Shown piece by piece: positions 1-6,432 of a stretch of 6,432 bases of DNA. Position 1 is the first letter of the stretch; every line of letters begins with the position of its first letter. Below the pieces are notes generated by a model. The model saw only the letters and a list, made by a program, of their open reading frames with translations, was not told the DNA's origin and did not search any database. The stretch is from Epsilonproteobacteria bacterium 4484_65 (GTDB taxonomy: Bacteria; Campylobacterota; Campylobacteria; Campylobacterales; Sulfurovaceae), in contig NATJ01000063.1 in the NCBI GenBank assembly GCA_002085305.1, positions 1-6,432 of the forward strand, written 5' to 3'. The translations under genes and the position numbers were made by a program.

Positions 1-877
1 TCAGGGCAGATAAAACCACTCATGTTTTCTACAATTCCTGCGATGGGAATATGAAGTTGTTTGAACATATCCATACTGCGTATGGTATCATCGAGTGCTA
101 CTTTCTGAGGTGTGGTGACACATATACCGGCAGTGACGGGTAAACTCTGTGCAAGGGTCAACTGTGCATCTCCTGTACCCGGAGGCATGTCAAAGAGCAG
201 GACGTCGAGTTTATCAACTGTGCATCTCCTGTACCCGGAGGCATGTCAAAGAGCAGGACGTCGAGTTTATCCCACAAGATGTCTTCCAGCATCTGTTCTA
301 TAGCTTGGGTGACCATAGCACCTTTCCAAATGAGAGATGCTCCTCTCTCAACGAGTGAACCTATGGACATCACTTGCACATTATGTGCCAAAATGGGTTT
401 GATATTTTTGCCTAAGAAGACAGGTTGTTCTCCCTCTATACCCATCATTCTTGGGATATTGGGTCCATAGATATCGACATCAAGAAGACCAACTCTTTTT
501 CCCTGTTGTGCAAGTGCAATGGCAAGGTTGACGGTAGTGGTTGATTTGCCAACACCACCTTTTCCAGAACTTACCATAACAAAGTTTTGAATGTTTGGTA
601 GTACATTTTTACCGTGAGAACTTGTCTCTCTTGGCATTTTAGGTTTTGAAATAGAAACACTTATATCAAATTCTCCCAATACAGAGATACGTTTAGTGAT
701 CTCTTCACGAAGTTGAGTTTCTATTTCTGGTGCAGAGGAAGGGATATCAAGTTCTATTGTTATGTGACTATTATTAATGCTGATCTCTTTGACAAAACCA
801 AACTCCATAATGTTTTTTGTAAAACCTGGGTATATGACCTGTGTAAGTTTGTCTTGAATCTGTTCTTTATGTATCAT
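1..877 (-). pseudogene. mrp: Mrp/ApbC/NBP35-family P-loop Fe-S carrier ATPase, frameshifted by a 56-bp duplication; 3' end outside window
   Basis: The family binds and transfers Fe-S clusters in the cytoplasm. The start at 877 has GAGG nine bases upstream. The first frame gives 239 residues: an N-terminal MIP18/DUF59-type domain (about 1-85), the deviant Walker A GKGGVGKS at 105-112, DVDIYGPN at 133-140, WKGAMVT at 184-190 and DMPPGTGD at 211-218. Native sequence ends at Leu221; 18 unrelated residues follow before a TGA at 160-158. The rest of the gene (157 to 1) is intact in another frame and reads [19 protein letters not shown], later ENMSGFICP, both typical of Mrp. The break is caused exactly by the duplicated segment 158-213/214-269; removing one copy joins GDAQL to TLAQS in frame. 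The predicted product lacks the whole C-terminal part of the ATPase and is probably inactive, unless the duplication is an assembly error. Family identity is near certain; pseudogene status depends on the duplication being real. Confidence 0.9.
158..271. repeat. Exact 56-bp tandem duplication inside mrp
   Basis: The unit at 158-213 is repeated without a mismatch at 214-269, and identity continues two more bases (TC, 270-271), so 58 bases match at a period of 56. Position 157 (g) differs from 213 (a), and 216 (a) differs from 272 (c), which fixes the limits. The shared TC at the edges is the kind of microhomology expected from replication slippage. Fifty-six is not a multiple of three, so the copy shifts the mrp frame. 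Perfect identity points to a recent event or an assembly artefact. Confidence 0.97.
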
Positions 878-906
878 AGTAGTAAACCTCTTAAAATATT
901 GTATGC

Positions 907-912
907 ATTATA
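907..912 (-). promoter_or_regulatory. Predicted -10 box of mrp
   Basis: On the minus strand this reads TATAAT. It would start transcription near 900, giving a leader of about 23 bases that contains the GAGG ribosome binding site at 890-887. No good -35 is visible, as is usual for sigma-70 promoters in Campylobacterota. Confidence 0.55.
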
Positions 913-932
913 TCTTTTATGGGCATATTTTT

Positions 933-941
933 TGCTATGAT
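933..941 (+). promoter_or_regulatory. Predicted extended -10 of the small membrane protein gene
   Basis: TGC followed by TATGAT is an extended -10 pattern. The predicted start site near 948 leaves a leader of about 23 bases holding AAGGA at 958-962. It is divergent from the mrp promoter in the same 93-bp gap. Confidence 0.45.
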
Positions 942-970
942 TAGAGCATTATTTTACAAGGAAATTTACA

Positions 971-1186
971 ATGAAAAAAGAACTTACTATATTTATAGGA
1001 ATTTTCCTATTTTTAGCTATTGGTATGCATTTTAAAGAATGGCTAAGTCATCCCATTGATCATGCAATGGCACTTCCAACAGCAGGGGCTTATGGTATAG
1101 GGCCATTTCACCCATTGGTCTTTACTTTGGCCTTATATTTGGTTTTTGTGCTTGCAAGAGGTATTGGTAGATTATTTTCGAAGTAG
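971..1186 (+). CDS. Small hypothetical membrane protein, 71 residues
   Basis: I do not recognise the family. The ATG at 971 is preceded by AAGGA at 958-962 with a suitable spacing of eight bases, and an extended -10 lies just upstream, so it looks like a genuinely expressed gene. The protein has two hydrophobic stretches, about residues 5-20 and 46-64, joined by a short loop with several histidines (H20, H27, H31, H47), and a basic C-terminus (RGIGRLFSK). That fits a small inner-membrane protein with two membrane segments. There is no cleavable-type signal peptide, lipobox or cysteine pair. It is divergent from mrp and convergent with nifU, so the context gives no clear functional clue. Its TAG stop codon lies inside the left arm of the hairpin at 1184-1209. 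Confidence 0.75.
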   Translation: MKKELTIFIGIFLFLAIGMHFKEWLSHPIDHAMALPTAGAYGIGPFHPLVFTLALYLVFVLARGIGRLFSK

Positions 1187-1209
1187 TTGGTGGATTTTTC
1201 CACCAACTA
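1183..1209. repeat. Perfect 10-bp stem hairpin between convergent genes, REP-like
   Basis: The arms at 1184-1193 (TAGTTGGTGG) and 1200-1209 (CCACCAACTA) pair perfectly around the six-base loop ATTTTT. The left arm includes the stop codon of the small membrane protein gene, and GTAG occurs at 1183-1186. The core GGTGGATTTTTCCACC differs by one base from one palindrome of the element at 4651-4705, read on the minus strand. It may act as a 3'-end structure for both convergent genes, but no U-tract follows it on either strand, so a classic intrinsic terminator is not supported. Confidence 0.65.
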
Positions 1210-1225
1210 AGGGATAAAAGGGGAA

Positions 1226-2194
1226 TTAGATAGGTAAAACTCTGATGTTTTGATCAAGTTTTTCTTTAAGAATATTTTCGATCGCAAAGAGTGTACCTGT
1301 ACTTGAAGAGGCACACCCGTTACACGCACCTAAATATCTGATATAGATATCGATGTTTTCACCGTTCTCTTTGATATCAAGGATTTCCATGTCTCCACCA
1401 TCCATGATGAGCATTTGGCGGATATTATCATCGATCACTTTGTCAACCGCTTTGATACGTTGAACGATAGTCATTTGGGCAAACTCTGCACCACCTTCAC
1501 CTGAAGCGTCAGCTGCTTTTGCCATCTTCTCTTTTTCATATTCTTCAAGAAGGTCAACAAGATAGATATCTTTTGCTTCGTGTCCACCAGGACGGATACA
1601 TGATTTACAGAAGGCTCCTGCTTTCGTATAGTCAGCGATCTCTTCTACTGTTGTAAGGTCATTAAGACGGATCACTTCTTGAAGTGTAGAGAGTGATACA
1701 CGTGCACATTCACATACGATGATCTCTTCTTCAAAGCTCTCCATATCAACACCTTTATACTGTGCTGCTGCTTTTTTGATAACATCGTATGCCATTACAG
1801 AACAGTGCATTTTTTGAGGTGGAACGGCTGGTGTGTCCGGGTTGTCACGCATTGCCATCTCAACATCAATGTTGGTGATCTTTACAGCTTCATCAACCGT
1901 TTTGCCTTTACAAAGTTCAGCCATAGTGTCTGAAGATGCGATCGCTGTACCACAACCAAAACTTTTAAATTTTGATAGCATGATCACATCACTCTTTGGA
2001 TGTACTGCCCAGTAAAGTCTTACTGCATCTCCACAACTCTCAGCACCAAAGTCAGCCACGATGAGTTTGGCACCCATTTCATCAGCCTGCTCTTGTGTGA
2101 TCTCACCCATGTTTTGCGGGTTATTCATTAAATCTGTTACTTTATTGCTGTACTCATCCCAGATGGTACCGCCTATTAAACTATCTATTCCCAT
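1226..2194 (-). CDS. nifU: NifU, three-domain Fe-S cluster scaffold protein
   Basis: This cytoplasmic scaffold builds Fe-S clusters from the sulfur released by NifS and hands them to target proteins. The 322 residues show the full three-domain NifU order. The IscU-like domain (about 1-150) has its three ligand cysteines at C54 (ESCGDAV, with the conserved Asp56), C81 (FGCGTAIASS) and C131 (KMHCSVMA). The central BFD-like [2Fe-2S] domain has C161, C163, C196 and C199, with the same 35-residue spacing known from Azotobacter NifU. The C-terminal Nfu domain (about 240-322) has CNGC at 291-294. The N-terminus is longer than in Azotobacter by about twenty residues. The ATG at 2194 has AAAGGA six to seven bases upstream. 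It lies 26 bp downstream of nifS in one operon. No nitrogenase genes are visible, so a housekeeping role, as known for NIF-type systems in Helicobacter and Campylobacter, is most likely. Confidence 0.96.
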   Translation of the reverse strand: MGIDSLIGGTIWDEYSNKVTDLMNNPQNMGEITQEQADEMGAKLIVADFGAESCGDAVRLYWAVHPKSDVIMLSKFKSFGCGTAIASSDTMAELCKGKTVDEAVKITNIDVEMAMRDNPDTPAVPPQKMHCSVMAYDVIKKAAAQYKGVDMESFEEEIIVCECARVSLSTLQEVIRLNDLTTVEEIADYTKAGAFCKSCIRPGGHEAKDIYLVDLLEEYEKEKMAKAADASGEGGAEFAQMTIVQRIKAVDKVIDDNIRQMLIMDGGDMEILDIKENGENIDIYIRYLGACNGCASSSTGTLFAIENILKEKLDQNIRVLPI

Positions 2195-2220
2195 TTTATA
2201 TCCTTTATAAATTCTATCTG

Positions 2221-3489
<1,269 letters not shown>

Positions 3490-3538
3490 TCAATATTACG
3501 CAGTTATTCTTAATATAACATAAAATATAAATTAAAGA

Positions 3539-3553
3539 GGAGAATTATACTCC
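3539..3553 (-). promoter_or_regulatory. Predicted nifSU promoter: TATAAT -10 inside a GGAG/CTCC inverted repeat
   Basis: On the minus strand the bases 3549-3544 read TATAAT, which predicts a start site at about 3537 and a leader of about 110 bases before nifS. The box is framed by GGAG (3539-3542) and CTCC (3550-3553), a short inverted repeat that could be part of an operator. The expected -35 position has no match, but a CRP/FNR box centred 41.5 bp upstream of the predicted start would replace it. Confidence 0.55.
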
Positions 3554-3571
3554 GAATTAGGTTAAGAGCCC

Positions 3572-3585
3572 TTGATTTGTATCAA
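3572..3585. promoter_or_regulatory. Perfect CRP/FNR-family binding site (TTGAT-N4-ATCAA)
   Basis: The sequence TTGATTTGTATCAA matches the FNR/ANR consensus half-sites TTGAT and ATCAA with the required four-base spacer. Its centre (3578.5) is 29.5 bp from the first base of the minus-strand TATAAT, the geometry of a class II activator site at -41.5 for nifSU. Relative to the plus-strand -10 at 3614-3619 it sits near -47, which is not a standard activating position. Confidence 0.65.
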
Positions 3586-3592
3586 TGGAAGA

Positions 3593-3599
3593 GGGGGGG
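3593..3599 (+). repeat. G7 homopolymer tract upstream of the SpoIIAA-like gene promoter
   Basis: Seven consecutive G lie 14 bp upstream of the predicted -10 at 3614-3619, in an otherwise AT-rich gap. Campylobacterota use longer poly-G tracts as phase-variable switches. Seven is at the short end, so variability is uncertain. Confidence 0.6.
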
Positions 3600-3610
3600 A
3601 TAATGTACTA

Positions 3611-3619
3611 TGCTATAAT
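3611..3619 (+). promoter_or_regulatory. Predicted extended -10 of the SpoIIAA-like gene
   Basis: TGC followed by TATAAT is a consensus extended -10. Transcription would start near 3626 and give a leader of about 26 bases that holds AAGGA at 3641-3645. No -35 match is present 17 bp upstream, where the G-tract lies. Confidence 0.65.
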
Positions 3620-3651
3620 AGAGTATAAATAACAGTTGGAAAGGAAAGATA

Positions 3652-4041
3652 ATGTTAAAAGTAGTAAAAGAACATGGTATCGGTATCGCTATTAAGAGGA
3701 ACAAGAAAAGACTTTTTATAGAGATCACAATGCTTGGCAAGTTGACGCATGAAGATTATAAGATCTTTGTACCTATGGTTGATAAAGCTTTAAAGAAAGC
3801 AAAAGGTATTGAGGCAGATCTACTGGTTGATATGAGAGGCTTTAAAGGGTGGGAATTTATGGCGGCATGGGATGATTTTAAATTTGGTGTCAAGCATCGT
3901 AATGCTTTTAAGAAGACGGCGATCGTAGGAGATAAAAATTGGGAAGATGCATCTACTGCAATGATGAGTCACTTGATGAGCGGGAAAGCAAAATTCTTTA
4001 AAAAGAGAGAAAAAGCTCTCTCTTGGCTATTGAAAAATTAA
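3652..4041 (+). CDS. SpoIIAA-like (STAS/SEC14-type fold) protein
   Basis: The 129-residue soluble protein resembles the SpoIIAA-like family (Pfam PF11964), single-domain proteins related in fold to STAS anti-sigma-factor antagonists, whose cellular role is mostly unknown. Visible family traits are the [19 protein letters not shown] stretch at 29-47, the strand-turn [12 protein letters not shown] at 57-68, a helix with the aromatic-rich [18 protein letters not shown] at 71-88, the strand AIVGDKNWE at 90-98, and a C-terminal helix. No membrane segment or signal peptide is seen, and the protein is rich in lysine. The ATG at 3652 has AAGGA six bases upstream and a strong extended -10. The stop codon overlaps that of the convergent folE by four bases. 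Divergence from nifSU across a shared control region suggests, but does not prove, linked regulation. The family assignment is from memory of the pattern. Confidence 0.8.
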   Translation: MLKVVKEHGIGIAIKRNKKRLFIEITMLGKLTHEDYKIFVPMVDKALKKAKGIEADLLVDMRGFKGWEFMAAWDDFKFGVKHRNAFKKTAIVGDKNWEDASTAMMSHLMSGKAKFFKKREKALSWLLKN

Positions 4042-4616
4042 AAGTTAGAAGGTGTTGGAGTATTAATAAGGTTATAAAATTCGCTTCTTGTACGTTTATC
4101 ACTCTTAAAGAGTCCACGAAGTGCCGAAGAGACCGTAGTAGAGTTGATCTTCTGAACGCCTCTCATCTCCATACACATATGACGTGCATGCAGGACTACA
4201 GCCACACCTTTAGGTTTAATGGTTCCTAAAATGGCATCTGCTATCTGTTCAGTCATCTGTTCCTGTATCTGCAGACGCCTTGCATAAACATTGACAATAC
4301 GGGGGATCTTGGAAAGACCTACCACTTTGCCATCTGGGATGTAAGCTACATGTGCACGCCCGATGATAGGCAGCATATGGTGCTCACACATAGAATAAAA
4401 CTCAATGTCACGTACCAAAACCATCTCATCATTGCTTGTGGTGAAAAGAGCCTGGTTGAGTATCTCTTCAGGGTCCTGGTCGTAGCCCTCTGTAAGGAAC
4501 TTCAGTGCTTTGGCTACACGACTGGGTGTTTTAATCAAACCTTCTCTTTTAGGGTCTTCACCTAAAAGTTCAAGGACTTTAGTGATAGCTTGTTCAAATT
4601 CTTCTTCTTTGTTCAT
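4038..4616 (-). CDS. folE: GTP cyclohydrolase I (FolE, type IA)
   Basis: The enzyme converts GTP to 7,8-dihydroneopterin triphosphate, the first step of tetrahydrofolate synthesis and of related pterin and 7-deazaguanine pathways. With the start used here (192 residues) the zinc ligands are C77 and H80 in SMCEHHMLP and C148 in [10 protein letters not shown]; the adjacent H79 is the catalytic histidine, and [17 protein letters not shown] is a typical active-site stretch. The family forms cytoplasmic decamers. A longer reading from ATG 4634 adds six residues, but that codon has no ribosome binding site and would lie upstream of the transcript start predicted from the -10 at 4640-4635. ATG 4616 has AGGAAAG at 4628-4622. 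The gene follows mutY on the same strand, separated by a 95-bp gap containing a REP-like element, and meets the convergent SpoIIAA-like gene tail to tail with overlapping stops. Confidence 0.95.
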   Translation of the reverse strand: MNKEEEFEQAITKVLELLGEDPKREGLIKTPSRVAKALKFLTEGYDQDPEEILNQALFTTSNDEMVLVRDIEFYSMCEHHMLPIIGRAHVAYIPDGKVVGLSKIPRIVNVYARRLQIQEQMTEQIADAILGTIKPKGVAVVLHARHMCMEMRGVQKINSTTVSSALRGLFKSDKRTRSEFYNLINTPTPSNF

Positions 4617-4634
4617 GTGTGCTTTCCTGCTCAT

Positions 4635-4640
4635 ATTATA
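4635..4640 (-). promoter_or_regulatory. Predicted -10 box of folE
   Basis: The minus strand reads TATAAT here, predicting a start site near 4628. This leaves a very short leader of about 12 bases that begins at the AGGAAAG ribosome binding site and supports the ATG at 4616 over the one at 4634. The upstream part of the promoter would fall within the REP-like element. Confidence 0.5.
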
Positions 4641-4650
4641 TATGTGACGC

Positions 4651-4705
4651 GTAGGGTGGGTTTACCCACCAATAGATAGTTGGATGGTGGATAAATCCAC
4701 CCTAC
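4651..4705. repeat. REP/BIME-like pair of inverted GTAG-headed palindromes
   Basis: Two 20-base units face each other across a 15-base spacer: 4651-4670 on the plus strand and 4705-4686 on the minus strand. Each begins with GTAG and continues into a hairpin, GGTGGG-TTTA-CCCACC in one and GGTGGA-TTTA-TCCACC in the other. They differ at two positions, and these are the paired bases closing the loop (G-C in one, A-T in the other). A GTAG head plus palindrome is the signature of REP sequences mobilised by REP-associated tyrosine transposases (RAYT). It lies between mutY and folE and may also structure the mutY mRNA end. Confidence 0.75.
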
Positions 4706-4711
4706 ATATTT

Positions 4712-5656
4712 TCACATTGTATCTAAAAAGAGTTTAACGATTTTTTCATCCACCTTGGAAATAGCAAGTTCTTCTATCTCTTTAGGTGAAAAGTAATCTA
4801 TCTGGTCAGGACAACTTTCATAATAGACATACACTTTACAGATAAGTTTAAAATGTGTATAGGCATGTGCTACTTCTCCTATATATTCAGCGGCACATAG
4901 TGGAATCTCCATGCTCTCAAATCCCCACAAACCATGTAAAAACTTTCCTTTTCTTTGCATGAGGAAAAGTCTGTCATTATAAACATTAATAAGTATGTTT
5001 TGTTCTCTTGTAGGAACAACACGTTTCTTTTTTGTGGGGTAAAGTGTAGGTTCTTCTTTCCCTTTACAAATGTTGTTTAGAGGACAGAGCTCACATTTAG
5101 GATTTTTAGGGTTGCAAATGGTTGCGCCTATATCCATCATTGCTTGATTGTAGTCAAAAGAGTTTTCTTTGTCCAGTACAGCATACGCTATCTTCCAAAG
5201 ATCCTTATCGTTAGGTGTTTTGAGTTTATATAAACGACAGAGTATTCGTTTGACATTGGCTTCCATGATAGGAACAGGTTGATTAAAAGCAAAAGTGGCT
5301 ACTGCATGCGCGGTATTTTTGCCTATGCCTGGAAGTTTAATGAGCTTGTCTATGGCTTCAGGCAGCTCATTCACAAGTGTAGCGGTCATATGTAAATGCT
5401 TAGCCCGATTATAATACCCAAGACCCTCCCACATCTTCAAGACATCATCAAGTGGTGCATTGCCCAAAGCCTTAAGTGTAGGAAACTTCTCTAAAAAAGG
5501 AAAATAGTATCTTTCCAAAACTGTTTTGACCTGTGTTTGCTGAAGCATCACTTCAGAAAGATAGATGTGGTAAGGATCGTTTGTTGTACGCCATGGAAGG
5601 TCTAGTCTTCCGTGATTTTTGTACCAGTCTTGGATGTTTTTATGGGTTTGTTTCAT
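4712..5656 (-). CDS. mutY: A/G-specific adenine DNA glycosylase MutY
   Basis: MutY removes adenine mispaired with 8-oxoguanine and so prevents G:C to T:A mutations. The 314 residues show the HhH-GPD fold: PWR at 21-23, the catalytic acid Glu35 in LSEVMLQQTQV, WEGLGYYNRA at 76-85, the hairpin LPGIGKNTAHAVA at 108-120, and the complete [4Fe-4S] motif C181-X6-C188-X2-C191-X5-C197. A shortened C-terminal Nudix-like domain (about 217-314) carries HAYTHF at 264-269 where Bacillus MutY has its 8-oxoguanine-reading FSH loop. The second catalytic residue, an Asp in DGNVKR of E. coli, is Glu132 here (MEANVKR). The start at 5656 fits the family N-terminus and no other Met occurs before residue 37, yet no ribosome binding site is present: a TATAAT lies six bases from the ATG, suggesting a leaderless transcript. 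It is divergent from tig. Confidence 0.95.
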   Translation of the reverse strand: MKQTHKNIQDWYKNHGRLDLPWRTTNDPYHIYLSEVMLQQTQVKTVLERYYFPFLEKFPTLKALGNAPLDDVLKMWEGLGYYNRAKHLHMTATLVNELPEAIDKLIKLPGIGKNTAHAVATFAFNQPVPIMEANVKRILCRLYKLKTPNDKDLWKIAYAVLDKENSFDYNQAMMDIGATICNPKNPKCELCPLNNICKGKEEPTLYPTKKKRVVPTREQNILINVYNDRLFLMQRKGKFLHGLWGFESMEIPLCAAEYIGEVAHAYTHFKLICKVYVYYESCPDQIDYFSPKEIEELAISKVDEKIVKLFLDTM

Positions 5657-5662
5657 GCGTGG

Positions 5663-5686
5663 ATTATAGCTAGATTTTTAGCTATA
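5663..5686. promoter_or_regulatory. mutY -10 box and overlapping 8-bp inverted repeat
   Basis: The minus strand reads TATAAT at 5668-5663, followed by six bases (CCACGC) and the mutY ATG, so the predicted start site is the A of the start codon. A perfect inverted repeat, TATAGCTA (5665-5672) and TAGCTATA (5679-5686), overlaps this box. The repeat could be an operator, or a by-product of AT-rich promoter sequence. Confidence 0.45.
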
Positions 5687-5715
5687 TTCGTTTTTTAGTA
5701 AATTTTAGATAAAAT
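5683..5715 (+). promoter_or_regulatory. Possible tig promoter region
   Basis: Two weak -10 candidates lie upstream of tig: TATATT at 5683-5688 and TAAAAT at 5710-5715. Neither has a convincing -35. The gap between mutY and tig is only 86 bp and divergent, so a tig promoter must lie close to here or within mutY, but I cannot choose between the two. Confidence 0.3.
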
Positions 5716-5742
5716 CACGGCATTATATATAAAAGGATTGTA

Positions 5743-6432
5743 GTGAAAGTTACAGTAAACAAAGTAGACGAAGCAAATGTACTCGTAAGTGGTACTATAG
5801 AACAAGGTGTTGTTGAAGCTAACATTGAGAGACTTGCAGTTCAAGCAGGTAAAGAGATGAAAGTAGATGGATTTAGAAAAGGTAAAGTACCTCCACACGT
5901 AGTCAAAAAACTACATGGTGATAAGCTTATTCAAGATGCTGAAGCAGATGCATTGAGAGATCTTATTGATACTGGTATTAAAGAAGCAGGACTTAATGCT
6001 GCTGATGTACTAGGTCAACCTACTTTTAAAAAGTATGACAAAACCGATAGCGGTATCGAAGTAGAAGTAGAGATCTCTACTAGACCAGAGTTTAAAGCTG
6101 AAGGATATATGGATGTTGTCCCTGCATTTGATAAGCCAACTGCATCAGACGAAGAAGTAGATGCAAAACTTACTGAGATCGCTGCACAGCAAGCACCATT
6201 TGAAAAGATCAAAAGAAAAAGAATGGTAAAAGATGGCGATATGACATTGATCGATTTTGAAGGTTTTGTTGATGGTGTTGCCTTTGACGGTGGAAAAGCT
6301 GAGAAATTCAACCTTAAGATCGGTTCAAATCAATTCATCCCAGGATTTGAAGAGCAGATCATCGGTATGAAATATGAAGAAGAAAAAACAGTAACCGTTA
6401 CTTTCCCCGCAGAGTATCAGTCAGCTGACCTT
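5743..6432 (+). CDS. tig: Trigger factor, 5' part (230 codons; runs off window)
   Basis: Trigger factor is a ribosome-bound chaperone that shields nascent chains at the tunnel exit and has a peptidyl-prolyl isomerase domain. Translation starts at GTG 5743, with AGGA at 5734-5737 five bases upstream. The reading frame stays open to the last base of the window. The N-terminal ribosome-binding domain carries the signature GFRKGKVP at 43-50, with Phe44-Arg45-Lys46 at the same numbers as in E. coli; these residues contact ribosomal protein L23. The FKBP-like PPIase domain begins near residue 160 and includes IDFEGFVDGVAFDGGKAE (170-187) and GSNQFIPGFEEQIIGM (194-209). The substrate-binding C-terminal arms are outside the window. 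The minus-strand open frames over this region are shadows. In many bacteria clpP follows tig, but that cannot be seen here. Confidence 0.97.
   Translation, partial: MKVTVNKVDEANVLVSGTIEQGVVEANIERLAVQAGKEMKVDGFRKGKVPPHVVKKLHGDKLIQDAEADALRDLIDTGIKEAGLNAADVLGQPTFKKYDKTDSGIEVEVEISTRPEFKAEGYMDVVPAFDKPTASDEEVDAKLTEIAAQQAPFEKIKRKRMVKDGDMTLIDFEGFVDGVAFDGGKAEKFNLKIGSNQFIPGFEEQIIGMKYEEEKTVTVTFPAEYQSADL

Noticed and set aside
158..215. Programmed ribosomal frameshift joining the two halves of mrp
   Set aside because: There is no slippery heptamer at the junction, and the break coincides exactly with an identical tandem copy, which explains it fully.
1184..1209. Intrinsic terminator
   Set aside because: The stem is perfect, but no T-run follows it on either strand; the T's are in the loop. 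It was kept as a hairpin/REP-like repeat instead.
5695..5898. Minus-strand open frame over the start of tig
   Set aside because: It is the antisense of a clear trigger factor reading frame, has low-complexity composition (Phe/Tyr/Asn rich) and no ribosome binding site.
6015..6311. Minus-strand 98-residue open frame within tig
   Set aside because: It is antisense to the PPIase-containing part of tig and its serine-rich translation matches no family I know.

Overview
The window looks like a chromosomal stretch of a Campylobacterota (formerly Epsilonproteobacteria) bacterium, probably near the Sulfurovum/Sulfurimonas group. The case rests on a low GC content, AAGGA-type ribosome binding sites, TATAAT -10 boxes without recognisable -35 boxes, and a NIF-type (NifS plus three-domain NifU) Fe-S assembly pair used as the housekeeping system. 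The genus is an inference.

Layout, left to right. At 1-877 (minus) is a gene for the Mrp/ApbC P-loop Fe-S carrier ATPase. It is broken by an exact 56-bp tandem duplication that shifts the frame, and its 3' end lies outside the window. At 971-1186 (plus) is a 71-residue protein of unknown function with two predicted membrane segments. At 1226-3426 (minus) is a nifS-nifU operon. The 225-bp gap at 3427-3651 is a dense divergent control region. It holds a perfect CRP/FNR-type box placed 41.5 bp upstream of the predicted nifS start site, two further inverted repeats, a G7 tract and an extended -10 for the plus-strand gene at 3652-4041, which encodes a SpoIIAA-like (STAS-like) protein. That gene ends tail to tail with folE (GTP cyclohydrolase I, 4038-4616, minus), the two stop codons overlapping in TTAA. 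Upstream of folE is a 55-bp pair of inverted palindromes with GTAG heads, resembling a REP/BIME element, and then mutY (4712-5656, minus), which appears to be leaderless. Divergent from mutY is tig (trigger factor), which starts with GTG at 5743 and runs off the right edge.

Fe-S metabolism is the common thread. NifS supplies sulfur, NifU is the scaffold, Mrp is a carrier or assembly ATPase, and MutY is a client with a complete [4Fe-4S] cysteine motif. FolE (folate/pterin synthesis) and trigger factor (nascent-chain folding) are general housekeeping genes. No novel multi-gene system is visible. The points most worth a second look are the mrp duplication, the FNR-type box at class II spacing before nifSU, the REP-like palindromes with a compensatory base change, and a Glu where MutY normally has its catalytic Asp.
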